Shown here piece after piece: positions 19,038-28,334 of a DNA stretch of 64,000 bases. Position 1 is the stretch's first letter. Every line of letters starts with the position of its first letter. The position numbers were made by a program, and so were the translations under genes. The DNA comes from Geobacillus kaustophilus (lineage in GTDB: Bacteria; Bacillota; Bacilli; Bacillales; Anoxybacillaceae): contig NZ_JYBP01000003.1 in the NCBI RefSeq assembly GCF_000948285.1, positions 124,001 to 188,000 of the forward strand, in the 5' to 3' direction. The notes beneath the pieces are model-generated. The model saw nothing but the letters and a program-made list of their open reading frames with translations. It was not told where the DNA came from and searched no databases.

Positions 19038-19616
19038 ATGAAACGGAATCATTATTTCATCGCCGTTCCGCTGACAGCCGAAGCGAAACAAGCCATCGCC
19101 CGTTTTTCGAGCAATGCAGCGCCGTCTCTGCCGTTTCGCACATGGGTGCATGAAGAGGATTATCATATCACCCTCGCGTTTTTAGGCGATGTGCCGCCGG
19201 AAAAAATGACGCCGCTGTGCGAAGCGATGGCCGCCACTGCCGCCCGCTGCGCCCCGTTTCCCCTCGTGCTTGCCGGTCTTGGGACGTTCGGGGAGCGGAC
19301 AGCGCCGCGCATTTTTTGGCAAGGAGTCGAAATGGAAGAGCGGCTGCATGCGCTGCGGCGCGACGTGTATGAAGCGTGCATTAAGCTTGGGTTTTCCTTG
19401 GACCGGCGGCCGTTTGCCCCGCATATTACGATCGCCCGCAAATGGCAAGGAGCCGAACCGTTTCACCCGGATCGCCTCCGTTCGCTTGCCGCGGCCAAGG
19501 CGGTGTTTTCGGTGCCGGAGATCGTGCTGTATCGGACGAATATGGAACGGACGCCGAAGTACGAAGCGATCGCCGTGTTCCCGTTGCTTGGCGCGCCGAT
19601 GAATGACCGGAAATAG
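19038..19616 (+). CDS. thpR: RNA 2',3'-cyclic phosphodiesterase ThpR
   Basis: A 192-residue 2H phosphoesterase (LigT/ThpR, B. subtilis YtlP). The two catalytic His motifs are HITLAFLGD near residue 43 and HITIARKW near residue 134. The family hydrolyses 2',3'-cyclic phosphate RNA ends and shows 2'-5' ligase activity in vitro. AGGTGA precedes the ATG by about six bases. It is packed between an MFS gene and a gene of unknown function. Confidence 0.88.
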   Translation: MKRNHYFIAVPLTAEAKQAIARFSSNAAPSLPFRTWVHEEDYHITLAFLGDVPPEKMTPLCEAMAATAARCAPFPLVLAGLGTFGERTAPRIFWQGVEMEERLHALRRDVYEACIKLGFSLDRRPFAPHITIARKWQGAEPFHPDRLRSLAAAKAVFSVPEIVLYRTNMERTPKYEAIAVFPLLGAPMNDRK

Positions 19617-19627
19617 CAGGTGAAACA

Positions 19628-20566
19628 ATGGGTCAGCTCGTTAAGCTTACGGACTGCATTTCCCGTTATGAAACGGACGTGTACTATTATGTACCGGAAT
19701 TCATCCGGCTGAAGCAACGGCAATGGGAACAGGCAAAAGCGCGGTGGCAAGCCGAACGGACGGCTGAGGCCAGCGGATGGCTTGAAACGGGCGAGGCGTG
19801 GGATGTTTGGCTTGACAAACCGTCATGGTGGGAGCGGCTGACGAAACGATGGCGCCGCCGTGCCGCGCTTACGGAAGAAGAGACGTTTTCTCTTGCGCCG
19901 ATGGCCCGTCCGGCGGCTACTCTGGAGGAATTGAAACAGCAGTTTTTGGATGAGTTGTTCGAGTTGCAGCTGAAATGGGCGAGTTCGACGATGATGTACG
20001 TTTCCTCTTTCGATGAGAACGTGTATAGCGATGAGACGTTGAAATATTTTTTGCAGCGGTTTCCGGATACGCATTTATGCTTTTACCGGCCGGTCGCGAT
20101 GGTCGGCAAGGCGCCGGTGGAGCTGGAGACGATGATGTTGACGCCATCTGCGCTCTGGTGCATTGCCTTCGTCGAAGGAAGTCCGGACAACATCGTCATG
20201 GCGTCAACCGACCGGTTTTGGGTGGAACGGGCCGGAACGAACGAAACGAGGCTGGTCAACCCAGTCGTGTCGCTGCGGCGGACGGAACAGATCGTTTCGG
20301 AGATTTTTCGCAAGCATGGGCTCGATTGGCCGATCCATCTCGTGCTGTTAAACCGCTCCGGCTACATTGACAGCGGCGGCCTTTTTCCGTTTATCCGCTA
20401 TATTGATAAGCGAAATTATGACGAGTGGTTTTCCCGCCTGCGCCGCTCAGCTCTCCCGCTTCGGCACGGGCAGCTGAAAGCGGCTGAGGCGCTGCTTCGC
20501 CATTGCGCCAGCTTTTACGACCGCCGCAATGACGGGAATATGAGCGGCGAGGAAGGGCAACAATAG
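19628..20566 (+). CDS. Conserved protein of unknown function (YtlQ-like by position)
   Basis: A 312-residue soluble protein. I recognise no catalytic motif. It begins MGQLVKLTDCISRYETDVYYY and has an N-terminal charged helical region with many Trp and Glu (RQWEQAKARWQAERTAEASGW), then a central beta-rich part and a basic C-terminus. The position right after thpR (ytlP) suggests it is B. subtilis ytlQ, whose function is not known to me. AGGTGAAACA sits before the ATG and only 11 bases separate it from thpR, so they are almost surely co-transcribed. Confidence 0.65.
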   Translation: MGQLVKLTDCISRYETDVYYYVPEFIRLKQRQWEQAKARWQAERTAEASGWLETGEAWDVWLDKPSWWERLTKRWRRRAALTEEETFSLAPMARPAATLEELKQQFLDELFELQLKWASSTMMYVSSFDENVYSDETLKYFLQRFPDTHLCFYRPVAMVGKAPVELETMMLTPSALWCIAFVEGSPDNIVMASTDRFWVERAGTNETRLVNPVVSLRRTEQIVSEIFRKHGLDWPIHLVLLNRSGYIDSGGLFPFIRYIDKRNYDEWFSRLRRSALPLRHGQLKAAEALLRHCASFYDRRNDGNMSGEEGQQ

Positions 20567-20584
20567 AAACATCTGTGCATCGAT

Positions 20585-20622
20585 AGGGCGACCGGCCGAT
20601 GATTTGGCACCGCCCTTTTTCT
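20585..20622 (+). terminator. Terminator upstream of the pullulanase gene
   Basis: AGGGCG pairs with CGCCCT across about 20 bases and is followed by TTTTCTTTT. It ends the MFS-thpR-unknown unit. Confidence 0.7.
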
Positions 20623-20671
20623 TTTACGTATGATAGTACTGACGGGAGGCAAAAAAGGGGGGTGAACGAAC

Positions 20672-22828
20672 ATGCTTCACATCAGCCGAACGTTTGCCGC
20701 CTATTTGGACGAGATGAACCAAATCGCTGTGCTTGCGCCGAAATCGCTCCCCCTTGATGGGATGGCGCTGTTTACGCTTGTGGCACCGAGCGGCGAGGAG
20801 ATTCCGCTTTCCGTGCAGCAAGTCGAGGATTTAGGGGAGACGGTGAAATATGTGTGCCGGTTTGCATCCGTGTTCGAGTTTGGGGCGACGTATTGGGTGC
20901 GCTCCCTCTCCGGGGACGAAACCGATGTTCAAATCGGCGCCGTTGTGCGCACCCCGGCGTTTGATGATCAGTTTTTCTATGATGGGCCGTTAGGGGTCGA
21001 TTATTCGAAAGAGAAGACGATCTTTCGCGTTTGGGCGCCGACCGCCGCCGCGGTCAACGTCAAACTTGTTTCCGCAGACAGCAGTGGAATCCGCTGCGTA
21101 CCGCTTGAGCGTGGGGAGCGCGGCGTATGGTCAGCGGCCGTCCCTGGCGATTGGGAGCGGGCGCGTTACACGTATATCGCTTGCATCAACCGCGTATGGC
21201 GCGAGGCGGTGGACCCGTATGCGACCGCCGTTTCGATCAATGGCGAGTTCGGCGTCGTGATCGACTGGGAGAAAACGAAGCTGGCGCCGCCCTCTTCGCC
21301 GCTTCCGCCGCTCTGTTCGCCGACGGATGCCATCATTTATGAGCTGAGCATCCGCGACTTTACAAGCCATCCGGACAGCGGCGCCGTCCATAAAGGAAAG
21401 TATCTCGGATTGGCCGAAAAGGATACGCGCGGGCCGAACGGGACGGCCACCGGGCTTTCGTATTTAAAAGAATTGGGCGTCACCCATGTGCAGCTCATGC
21501 CGTTTATGGACTTTGCTGGCGTCGATGAGCGCGACCCGCAAGCGGCATACAACTGGGGATACAATCCCCTTCACCTATATGCGCCGGAAGGGAGTTATGC
21601 GACCGATCCAGCGGATCCATACGCACGCATTGTGGAATTGAAGCAGGCGATCCGCACGTTGCATGAAAACGGATTGCGTGTTGTGATGGATGCGGTCTAC
21701 AACCATGTCTACGACCGGGAGCAATCGCCGCTTGAGAAGCTCGTTCCCGGCTATTACTTCCGCTGCGACGCCTATGGCCAGCCGGCCAACGGCACCGGCG
21801 TCGGCAACGACATCGCTTCGGAGCGGCGGATGGCGCGCCGCTGGATCGTCGATTCGGTTGTGTTTTGGGCGAAAGAATACGGCATTGACGGGTTCCGCTT
21901 TGATTTGATGGGCGTGCACGATATCGAGACGATGAAGGCGGTGCGCGATGCCCTCGACGCCATCGATCCGTCGATCCTTGTGTATGGGGAAGGTTGGGAT
22001 TTGCCGACGCCGCTTCCTTCGGAACAAAAGGCGACGATGGCCAACGCCAAGCAGCTACCGCGCTTGGCTTATTTCAATGACCGGTTTCGCGATGCGGTGA
22101 AAGGGAGCACCTTTCATTTGCTCGATCGGGGGTTCGCCCTCGGCAACACAGGCGGGCGAGAACAGGTGAAGCTCGCCATTGCCGGGAGCTTGCGGGCGCT
22201 CGGCGGGCTGTTTTGCCATCCGCGTCAGTCGATCAATTACGTCGAATGCCATGACAACCATACGTTTTGGGATAAGATGGAGGCGGCCAACAATGATGAG
22301 CCGGAATGGCTCCGGCGGAAGCGGCAAAAACTGGCGACGGCGATCGTTCTGTTGGCGCAAGGCATTCCGTTTTTGCACAGCGGCCAAGAGTTTTATCGGA
22401 CGAAAGGCGGCGATGGGAACAGCTATCGGTCGCCGGATGCGGTCAATCAGCTCGATTGGGGGCGGAAAAGCCGCTATGAAGACGACGTTCGCTACGTTCA
22501 AGGATTGATCGCCCTCCGCCGCGCGCATGGCGCATTTCGCCTCGCGACGGAAGCGGAAGTGCTGCGCCACTTGACGTTTCTTGAGCCGCTTCCGCCGTCG
22601 GTCATCGCCTACCGATTGCATGATGTCTCCGCATATGGGCCATGGGATGAGATCATCGTCATTCATCATAATGAAGAAAAACAAGAGGACATCCACCTTC
22701 CAGACGAACGGGAATGGGACATCGTATGCGACGGGCAGCGGAGCGGAACGGCGCCGTTTCACCGAGTGAGCGGCAGGCTTGAGCTTGACGGCATCGGCAC
22801 ATGGGTGCTCGTCCAGCCTGCGGGGTAA
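20672..22828 (+). CDS. amyX: Type I pullulanase (AmyX/PulA)
   Basis: A 718-residue intracellular debranching enzyme (GH13_14) that cuts alpha-1,6 links in pullulan and limit dextrins. It has no signal peptide. The N-terminal part is a beta domain followed by a CBM48-like domain from about residue 105 (FRVWAPTAAAVNVKL). The type I signature YNWGYNPLHLYAPEGSY is near residue 290. Catalytic residues are seen in GFRFDLMGVHD (nucleophile Asp near 411), GEGWDLP (acid Glu near 440) and ECHDNHTFWD (Asp near 527). GGGGGGTG lies before the ATG. Length equals known Geobacillus pullulanases. No cre was found upstream. Confidence 0.95.
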   Translation: MLHISRTFAAYLDEMNQIAVLAPKSLPLDGMALFTLVAPSGEEIPLSVQQVEDLGETVKYVCRFASVFEFGATYWVRSLSGDETDVQIGAVVRTPAFDDQFFYDGPLGVDYSKEKTIFRVWAPTAAAVNVKLVSADSSGIRCVPLERGERGVWSAAVPGDWERARYTYIACINRVWREAVDPYATAVSINGEFGVVIDWEKTKLAPPSSPLPPLCSPTDAIIYELSIRDFTSHPDSGAVHKGKYLGLAEKDTRGPNGTATGLSYLKELGVTHVQLMPFMDFAGVDERDPQAAYNWGYNPLHLYAPEGSYATDPADPYARIVELKQAIRTLHENGLRVVMDAVYNHVYDREQSPLEKLVPGYYFRCDAYGQPANGTGVGNDIASERRMARRWIVDSVVFWAKEYGIDGFRFDLMGVHDIETMKAVRDALDAIDPSILVYGEGWDLPTPLPSEQKATMANAKQLPRLAYFNDRFRDAVKGSTFHLLDRGFALGNTGGREQVKLAIAGSLRALGGLFCHPRQSINYVECHDNHTFWDKMEAANNDEPEWLRRKRQKLATAIVLLAQGIPFLHSGQEFYRTKGGDGNSYRSPDAVNQLDWGRKSRYEDDVRYVQGLIALRRAHGAFRLATEAEVLRHLTFLEPLPPSVIAYRLHDVSAYGPWDEIIVIHHNEEKQEDIHLPDEREWDIVCDGQRSGTAPFHRVSGRLELDGIGTWVLVQPAG

Positions 22829-23000
22829 TCGCTCAGACAGCATGCCGGAATCGTCTCAAGGCTTGCAGAGGAGCGGTGGTTATCGCTCTGATGAAACATG
22901 CCGCCGTTGAAACGAAACGGGAAAGGGCGGCCGACCGGAGTGGGAGCCGCGGGGCGCTTCCGCTTTGGCAGTTTTAAGCAAGGCGTTTGCTGAGAAAAAT
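22829..23000. other. Gap after pullulanase gene
   Basis: This part of a 308-base gap holds a short hairpin (GAGCGGTGGTTATCGCTC near 22870) without a T-run, and no gene. I see no convincing terminator for amyX here. Confidence 0.3.
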
Positions 23001-23002
23001 GT

Positions 23003-23032
23003 TTGCATGCCCAAGCGGTATTTCAGTATAAT
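23003..23032 (+). promoter_or_regulatory. SigA-type promoter upstream of ytmP
   Basis: TTGCAT at 23003 and TATAAT at 23027 are 18 bases apart. The predicted start near 23039 is only 14 bases before a terminator hairpin, so this looks like a promoter with a built-in attenuator. Confidence 0.65.
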
Positions 23033-23052
23033 ACAAGTAAAATGGACGGGGG

Positions 23053-23082
23053 AAGGACGCGGCCTGGCCGTCCTTTTTATTT
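23053..23082 (+). terminator. Leader terminator/attenuator ahead of ytmP
   Basis: AAGGACG pairs with CGTCCTT over a nine-base loop, followed by TTTATTTG. A second GGACG at 23044 could compete for the same CGTCC arm. It lies 54 bases before the ytmP start. Confidence 0.65.
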
Positions 23083-23136
23083 GGGCACGAGAAGCAAACG
23101 GAGACGTTTCTATTTTTAAGTCGCAGGTGAACACGC

Positions 23137-23919
23137 TTGGAACAGTTACTAGGTAAGGAGTGGGAGATCACTCCCGCTGGCGGCGCTACAGGGGATGCGT
23201 ATTTTGCTGAATATGAAGGTAAGAAATTGTTTTTAAAGCGGAATTCTTCTCCGTTTCTTGCTGTATTGTCGGCCGAGGGCATCGTCCCGAAGCTTGTATG
23301 GACGAAGCGGCTCGAAAACGGCGATGTATTTACGGCCCAGCAATGGCTGAACGGCCGGGAGCTGAAGCCGTGGGAGATGGGAAGCGAGCAAGTGGCGGCG
23401 CTTTTGCGGAAAATCCATCGCTCCAAGGAGCTTGTGACGATGCTGAAGCGGCTTGGCAAATCTCCGTTGCGCGCGAAGAAGATGCTCGCTCTGCTTGCTG
23501 AGCAACAGCGGCGCCATCCGGCCGGCGGTTCTGTCGTCTGTCAGGCGCTTGACTGGCTTGAACAGCATGTTTCGTCATTGTCGGATGACGAGCACGTTGT
23601 CTGCCACTGTGACATCAATCATAACAATTGGCTGCTTGCCGACGATGGGACGTTGTACTTGATCGATTGGGACGGGGCGGTGATCGCCGATCCAGCGATC
23701 GACATCGGCATGCTGCTTCATCTGTACATTCCGCGCGCCCAGTGGAAGGCGTGGCTCGACCAGTACGGATGGGCATGGAGCGAAGAGCTTGCCCTCCGCC
23801 TAAAGTGGTATACGATCGCTCATACGCTGCACTCGTTGTTTTGGCCGAAAGGGAAGGACGGCCAAAAAGAAAAGGAGCAGTCGCTTCGGTTATTGGAACG
23901 GGTCATCACCGAGCACTGA
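23137..23919 (+). CDS. ytmP: Choline/aminoglycoside kinase-like phosphotransferase YtmP
   Basis: A 260-residue protein kinase-like phosphotransferase. The Brenner motif HCDINHNNWL near residue 150 supplies the catalytic Asp and metal ligand Asn. LIDWDGAVIADPAIDIG near residue 172 is the DFG-like metal site. B. subtilis YtmP is adjacent to trmB as here; the phosphate acceptor is unknown. The start is TTG at 23137 with AGGTG six bases upstream. A strong promoter and a hairpin terminator precede it, so expression may be attenuated in the leader. Confidence 0.8.
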   Translation: MEQLLGKEWEITPAGGATGDAYFAEYEGKKLFLKRNSSPFLAVLSAEGIVPKLVWTKRLENGDVFTAQQWLNGRELKPWEMGSEQVAALLRKIHRSKELVTMLKRLGKSPLRAKKMLALLAEQQRRHPAGGSVVCQALDWLEQHVSSLSDDEHVVCHCDINHNNWLLADDGTLYLIDWDGAVIADPAIDIGMLLHLYIPRAQWKAWLDQYGWAWSEELALRLKWYTIAHTLHSLFWPKGKDGQKEKEQSLRLLERVITEH

Positions 23920-24043
23920 CAACGGCCTGTCCCGCTTCTGTCCAAAGGGGCGAAACGCCGGCGGTGCTCAACCGGCGGCCGTTGATGTCTCGATCATCGT
24001 CTTTGGCCGGGAAGACGTGTTGGGAGCGTGAAAGCGGGGAGGG

Positions 24044-24313
24044 TCAAGCCAGCTCGTTCACCCAATCGGCGAGCTGGCTTTGGTGAGCGGAAATATGAGC
24101 GTTTAAGTCAGCGCTGTATTTCCCGCCTTGGCCGTAAGCGTAAATATGAGGGAGTATTTGCTTGACTTGGCTATTCACCTCATCGTTGGCGAGCAGCGAC
24201 TTGACAAGCCGTTCAATTTGTTCGCATTCGGACACCGTCCCGCAGCAATCGAGCTGATGTTCGGATAAAATGTCGCGGAGCACGGTCAATTGATGGTTGT
24301 AGTCGAGCGGCAT
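24044..24313 (-). CDS. ytzH: YtzH-like protein
   Basis: An 89-residue acidic protein (MPLDYNHQLTVLRDILSEHQ..., ending SQLADWVNELA) of the YtzH family, mostly helical, with two Cys in LDCCGTVSEC. Function is unknown. The start at 24313 is chosen since AAAGGATGGTG lies upstream at proper distance, and length is close to the B. subtilis protein (about 92). It is on the opposite strand between ytmP and trmB, as in B. subtilis. Confidence 0.75.
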   Translation of the reverse strand: MPLDYNHQLTVLRDILSEHQLDCCGTVSECEQIERLVKSLLANDEVNSQVKQILPHIYAYGQGGKYSADLNAHISAHQSQLADWVNELA

Positions 24314-24521
24314 GCTGGTCACCATCCTTTCGCAAAGCTGTACGGTTTTATCATGCCCGGATCGAGCCGGGTTTATGATTTCCAAACCGAGAAGACCCCC
24401 GCTTCCGAGTGTGAGCGTAAGCGGGAGAGCGTTCAAGCCCGGGCGTTTTTCCGTTTTTGCTTCTTCGTTGCAAGTATGGTATCGTCAAACCGACAAACGG
24501 AAACGAGGCAGAGGTGTCGAT

Positions 24522-25175
24522 ATGCGTTTGCGCAACAAACCGTGGGCGAAAGACAAAATCGCCGCCTATCCGCAATATGTCATCCCCGATCCCGAAACAA
24601 AGCGCGGGCGATGGCGCGAACTGTTTGGCAACGACCGGCCGATCCATGTTGAGATCGGGACGGGGAAAGGGAAATTTATCACCGAAATGGGGCGTCTCCA
24701 TTCGGATGTTAATTTTATCGGCATCGAGCTGTACCCAAGTGTGCTGGTGTCGGCGCTTGACAAACTGATCGAAAGCGAGCTCTCGAACGTCAAGCTGTTG
24801 AACGCCAACGCGAAAGATCTCACCGCGTTTTTTGCCGACGGAGAAGTGTCGCGCATTTATTTGAACTTTTCCGACCCATGGCCGAAAAAGCGGCACGAAA
24901 AGCGGCGGCTGACGCATCGGGGCTTTTTGGCGCTCTATGACCGCATTTTGGCGGAAGACGGAGATGTCCATTTGAAAACGGACAATCAATCGTTTTTCGA
25001 ATACTCGCTTGTCAGTTTGTCGCAATATGGGTTTGTGCTCGCATCGGTCCAGCTCGATTTGCATCAAAGCGGCATCACGGACAATGTCATGACGGAGTAT
25101 GAAGAAAAATTTTCCGCCAAAGGAAACCGCATTTACCGCTGCGAGGCGGTGCGTCCGCCGCGGCGGTCGTCATAG
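24522..25175 (+). CDS. trmB: tRNA (guanine-N7-)-methyltransferase
   Basis: A 217-residue SAM-dependent enzyme that makes m7G46 in tRNA. It shows the SAM motif [10 protein letters not shown] near residue 43, the NFIGIEL motif, and the family signature [18 protein letters not shown] near residue 115-132 with the catalytic Asp. The start at 24522 ([13 protein letters not shown]) has AGAGGTG six bases upstream; a longer frame runs back through ytzH on the other strand and is not used. A terminator follows at once. Confidence 0.95.
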   Translation: MRLRNKPWAKDKIAAYPQYVIPDPETKRGRWRELFGNDRPIHVEIGTGKGKFITEMGRLHSDVNFIGIELYPSVLVSALDKLIESELSNVKLLNANAKDLTAFFADGEVSRIYLNFSDPWPKKRHEKRRLTHRGFLALYDRILAEDGDVHLKTDNQSFFEYSLVSLSQYGFVLASVQLDLHQSGITDNVMTEYEEKFSAKGNRIYRCEAVRPPRRSS

Positions 25176-25208
25176 GCCCGAACCGTTTCGGTCGGGTCTT
25201 TTTCTATT
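25175..25208 (+). terminator. Terminator after trmB
   Basis: GGCCCGAACCG pairs with CGGTCGGGTC (one bulged A, one G-T) over TTT, then TTTTTC. It begins at the trmB stop codon. Confidence 0.8.
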
Positions 25209-25254
25209 TCCGGTTGGTGGAGAAAATGGTACACTAGTGGAGGGGGAGATGGAA

Positions 25255-26106
25255 ATGGAACAGTTGCGAATTGGACAAGTCACCTTGACATGGCTTCGGG
25301 GCGGCGTCACCCATCTGGACGGCGGAGCGATGTTCGGCGTTGTGCCAAAGCCGCTTTGGTCCAAGAAATATCCACCGAACGACAACAATCAAATCGAGCT
25401 GCGCACCGATCCGATTTTGGTCGAGACCGGCGGCGCAAGGCTGCTCATTGAATCCGGCATCGGAAACGGCAAGCTGACCGACAAGCAAAAGCGCAACTTC
25501 GGCGTCACGGAAGAATCGGCGCTCGATGAATCGCTCGCCGAGCTCGGGCTGACGAGGCGCGACATCGACATTGTCCTCATGACCCACTTGCATTTTGACC
25601 ATGCGTGCGGATTGACCGTTTGGAAAGACGGACGGCTTGCGCCGGCGTTTCCGCGCGCCAAGGTCATCGTGTCGGATGTCGAGTGGGAGGAAATGCGAAA
25701 TCCGAACATTCGCTCGCGCAATACGTATTGGAAAGAAAATTGGGAGCCGATCGCGGATCAAGTTGTTCCGTTTACGAAAGAAATCGAGGTCGTCTCCGGC
25801 ATTCGCTTGATACATACCGGCGGGCATAGCGCCGGGCATGCGATCGTGCTCATCGAATCAGACGGGGAGATGGCCATTCACCTTGGCGATTTGCTTGGCA
25901 CGCACGCCCATCAAAACGTCCTATGGGTGATGGCGTACGACGATTACCCGATGGATTCGATTTTTGCCAAACAGCGATGGCTCCCTTACGGCATAGAAAG
26001 AAACGCGTGGTTTACGTTTTATCACGACGCCTATTACCGGGCGGTCAAATGGCGGGAGGATGGGACGATGGCCGCCGCCGTGAAGCGGGAGCGGCCTGCG
26101 CTATAA
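25255..26106 (+). CDS. ytnP: Metallo-beta-lactamase-fold lactonase YtnP
   Basis: A 283-residue metallo-beta-lactamase-fold hydrolase. The zinc motif THLHFDHA is near residue 110, and further ligands are in TGGHSAGHA and HLGDLLGTH. The sequence closely follows B. subtilis YtnP ([27 protein letters not shown]), reported as a lactonase that degrades homoserine-lactone-type signals. The start at 25255 is chosen to match B. subtilis; ATG at 25249 is also possible (GGAGG five bases upstream). The last six bases overlap the convergent small PepSY-like gene. Confidence 0.85.
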   Translation: MEQLRIGQVTLTWLRGGVTHLDGGAMFGVVPKPLWSKKYPPNDNNQIELRTDPILVETGGARLLIESGIGNGKLTDKQKRNFGVTEESALDESLAELGLTRRDIDIVLMTHLHFDHACGLTVWKDGRLAPAFPRAKVIVSDVEWEEMRNPNIRSRNTYWKENWEPIADQVVPFTKEIEVVSGIRLIHTGGHSAGHAIVLIESDGEMAIHLGDLLGTHAHQNVLWVMAYDDYPMDSIFAKQRWLPYGIERNAWFTFYHDAYYRAVKWREDGTMAAAVKRERPAL

Positions 26107-26397
26107 CGGCCTGATCTCGATGATGGCGCCGGTGTAGGCATTCACGAAAAACTCGTCATCTCTGTCGTGGCGGCAGACGCCGCCGCGGTACACGGTGTAC
26201 GTCAGGCCGTCTTTCTCGTACCGCTCCGGGGCGGACTGAATCCAGGAACCGCGGATGGCGCGCGAACCGCCGAGCGCGGCTTTCGCCATCGCCAACGCTT
26301 TTTCCGGGGCAAGAAGCGGCGGTTTGGAAGCGGAGCGGATGGCATAGACGACGGCCGCACCGACAGCGGCGGAGACGAGCCACTGTTTCCAAGCCAT
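26101..26397 (-). CDS. Small membrane-anchored PepSY-like protein (YtzB-like)
   Basis: A 98-residue protein with one N-terminal hydrophobic helix ([15 protein letters not shown]) followed by a PepSY-like domain: [11 protein letters not shown]...[11 protein letters not shown]...[16 protein letters not shown]. Such domains occur in protease pro-regions and may inhibit proteases at the membrane surface. AAGGAGG lies before the ATG at 26397. Position next to ytnP and ytoP suggests B. subtilis ytzB, which I recall as PepSY-like, but I am not certain of that name. Confidence 0.7.
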   Translation of the reverse strand: MAWKQWLVSAAVGAAVVYAIRSASKPPLLAPEKALAMAKAALGGSRAIRGSWIQSAPERYEKDGLTYTVYRGGVCRHDRDDEFFVNAYTGAIIEIRPL

Positions 26398-26513
26398 GTT
26401 TCTTTCCTCCTTCTCGATTTGATACGGTTTAGTATAGCCGATTTTGGCGGAACATGTAAGAAGGGCGGAAAGAAACAGAACGGTGAAATCGAACATAGAA
26501 AGGGAGACTCGTG

Positions 26514-27590
26514 ATGAATGAGGACACGCTGCAATTATTCCAAACGTTGACCGAGCTTCCGGGAGCGCCGGGCTATGAGCACCCGGTGCGGCAGTTTATG
26601 CGCAAAGAGCTCGCGAAATACGCCGATGACATTGTGCAAGACCGCCTCGGCAGCCTTTTCGGCGTCAAACGCGGTGATGAGGCGGGCCCGACGGTGATGG
26701 TCGCCGGACATATGGATGAAGTCGGATTTATGGTGACAGCGATCACGGATCATGGCATGATTCGTTTCCAGCCGCTCGGAGGCTGGTGGGATCAAGTGCT
26801 CGTCGCCCAGCGCGTGCAAATCATCACGAACGACGGGCCGGTCATCGGCGTCGTCGGTTCGATCCCGCCGCATTTGCTTGATGAGGAGCAGCGCAAGAAA
26901 CCGATGGAGATCAAGAACATGTTGATTGACATCGGAGCGGAAAGCCGTGAAGATGCCGAACGGGTCGGCATTCGCCCGGGCCAGCCGATCGTGCCGGTCA
27001 GCCCGTTCACCCCGCTCGCCAACGGAAAAACCGTGATGGCAAAAGCGTGGGACAATCGGTTTGGATGCGGGTTGGCGATCGAGCTGTTAAAAGAGCTGAA
27101 CGGCGAAACGGTGCCGAACGTCTTGTACGCCGGGGCGACCGTGCAGGAGGAGGTCGGGCTGCGCGGGGCCCAGACGGCGGCTTCGATGATTGATCCGGAC
27201 ATCTTTTTTGCCCTGGAAGCAAGCCCGGCCAACGACATGTCCGGCGACAAGCAGGCGTTCGGCCATATCGGCAAAGGGGCGCTCATCCGCTTGTACGACC
27301 GGACGATGATTACGCACCGCGGCATGCGCGAATTTGTGCTTGATACGGCGGAAACAATCGGCGTGCCGTACCAGCTTTTCATTTCCCCAGGCGGAGGGAC
27401 GGACGCTGGGAGGGTCCATATCGCCAACCGCGGCGTGCCGTCGGCGGTGATCGGCATTTGCGCCCGCTACATTCATACGCATGCGTCGATCATCCATGTC
27501 GACGATTACGCGGCGGCGAAACAATTGATCGTTGAGCTCGTCAAACGGTGCGATCGGACGACGGTCGAGACGATTCGCCAAAGCAGCTGA
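26514..27590 (+). CDS. ytoP: M42-family glutamyl/leucyl aminopeptidase YtoP
   Basis: A 358-residue co-catalytic metallo-aminopeptidase of family M42. Metal-site motifs are visible: [12 protein letters not shown] near residue 65, [11 protein letters not shown] near 178, [15 protein letters not shown] near 213 and the His of [12 protein letters not shown] near 320. M42 enzymes form tetrahedral dodecamers in other thermophiles. ATG at 26514 is chosen with AAAGGGAG seven bases upstream; GTG at 26511 is possible. It is divergent from the PepSY-like gene and ends in a good terminator. Confidence 0.88.
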   Translation: MNEDTLQLFQTLTELPGAPGYEHPVRQFMRKELAKYADDIVQDRLGSLFGVKRGDEAGPTVMVAGHMDEVGFMVTAITDHGMIRFQPLGGWWDQVLVAQRVQIITNDGPVIGVVGSIPPHLLDEEQRKKPMEIKNMLIDIGAESREDAERVGIRPGQPIVPVSPFTPLANGKTVMAKAWDNRFGCGLAIELLKELNGETVPNVLYAGATVQEEVGLRGAQTAASMIDPDIFFALEASPANDMSGDKQAFGHIGKGALIRLYDRTMITHRGMREFVLDTAETIGVPYQLFISPGGGTDAGRVHIANRGVPSAVIGICARYIHTHASIIHVDDYAAAKQLIVELVKRCDRTTVETIRQSS

Positions 27591-27617
27591 GGAGAAGCGA
27601 ACGCTTCTCCTTTTCCA
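27591..27617 (+). terminator. Terminator after ytoP
   Basis: GGAGAAGCG pairs with CGCTTCTCC around AA, followed by TTTTCC. The T-run is short, so read-through into the next gene is likely to some extent. Confidence 0.7.
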
Positions 27618-27635
27618 TGACAAGGAGGGCGGATG

Positions 27636-28166
27636 ATGAAAACGATTGCGGTCGGAACGAACAACGAAGCGAAAGTCGCCGCCGTTCGGGCGGTGTTAGG
27701 GGAAAGGGAATACCGCATTGTATCGCTTGAGGTGCCATCAGGCGTTTCCGCCCAGCCGCTGTCTGATGAGGAGACGCGGCTTGGCGCCATCGGGCGCGCC
27801 AAACGGGCGCTCGAAGCGGCGGAGGCGGACATCGGCATCGGATTGGAAGGCGGCGTGATGAAGATCGATGGGCGATGGTGGCTGTGCAACTGGGGGGCGC
27901 TCGCCGACCGAAACGGCGTGGTGGTGGCCGCCGCCGGCGCGCGCCTCGTGTTGCCGCCTGATATCGGCGCTGGCATTGAGGAGGGGCGCGAACTCGGCGA
28001 CGTGATGGAAGCGTACACTGGACGGCGGAACATCCGCAGGAAAGAAGGGGCAGTCGGCGTGTTGACGAACGGGCGCGTCGACCGTTCGGCGATGTTTTCC
28101 CACATCATCGAGCTTTTGGCCGGCCAATATGAATTTTTTTGTCAAAATGGGTCGTTCAAGGTATGA
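27636..28166 (+). CDS. DUF84/YjjX-family ITP/XTP phosphatase
   Basis: A 176-residue protein of the DUF84 (NTPase_1, YjjX) family, which removes inosine and xanthosine triphosphates in E. coli. Motifs: AVGTNNEAKVAAVRAVL at the N-terminus, QPLSDEETRLGAIGRAKRAL, and IGIGLEGGV at about residue 69-77. ATG at 27636 has AGGAGG seven bases upstream; the ATG one codon before is only four bases away. It sits between ytoP and ytpQ. The activity is by family only. Confidence 0.8.
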   Translation: MKTIAVGTNNEAKVAAVRAVLGEREYRIVSLEVPSGVSAQPLSDEETRLGAIGRAKRALEAAEADIGIGLEGGVMKIDGRWWLCNWGALADRNGVVVAAAGARLVLPPDIGAGIEEGRELGDVMEAYTGRRNIRRKEGAVGVLTNGRVDRSAMFSHIIELLAGQYEFFCQNGSFKV

Positions 28167-28270
28167 TAAATAAGGAACGGCTGGCAAAGCGGCAGAGGCA
28201 GCGCCAAACGTTCTATGAAAAACGCCGCATGAGCATCGTAGGGCATTTTCGGAGCCGGATTCGCCCTTGA
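28163..28270 (+). CDS. Possible 35-residue Arg-rich peptide, overlapping the upstream stop
   Basis: The ATG overlaps the stop of the DUF84 gene (ATGA), and 35 codons follow: starts [15 protein letters not shown] and ends FRSRIRP. It has 10 Arg and 3 Lys, so it is strongly basic. The only SD is weak (CAAGGT directly upstream), so translation would depend on coupling. It may be chance. I recognise no family. Confidence 0.3.
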   Translation: MINKERLAKRQRQRQTFYEKRRMSIVGHFRSRIRP

Positions 28271-28334
28271 ACCAGCACCCGCCAAAAGGTGTGAAAGGGA
28301 AGGCAAGGGCGTCGGCAGAGCAAGGAGGAAAACG

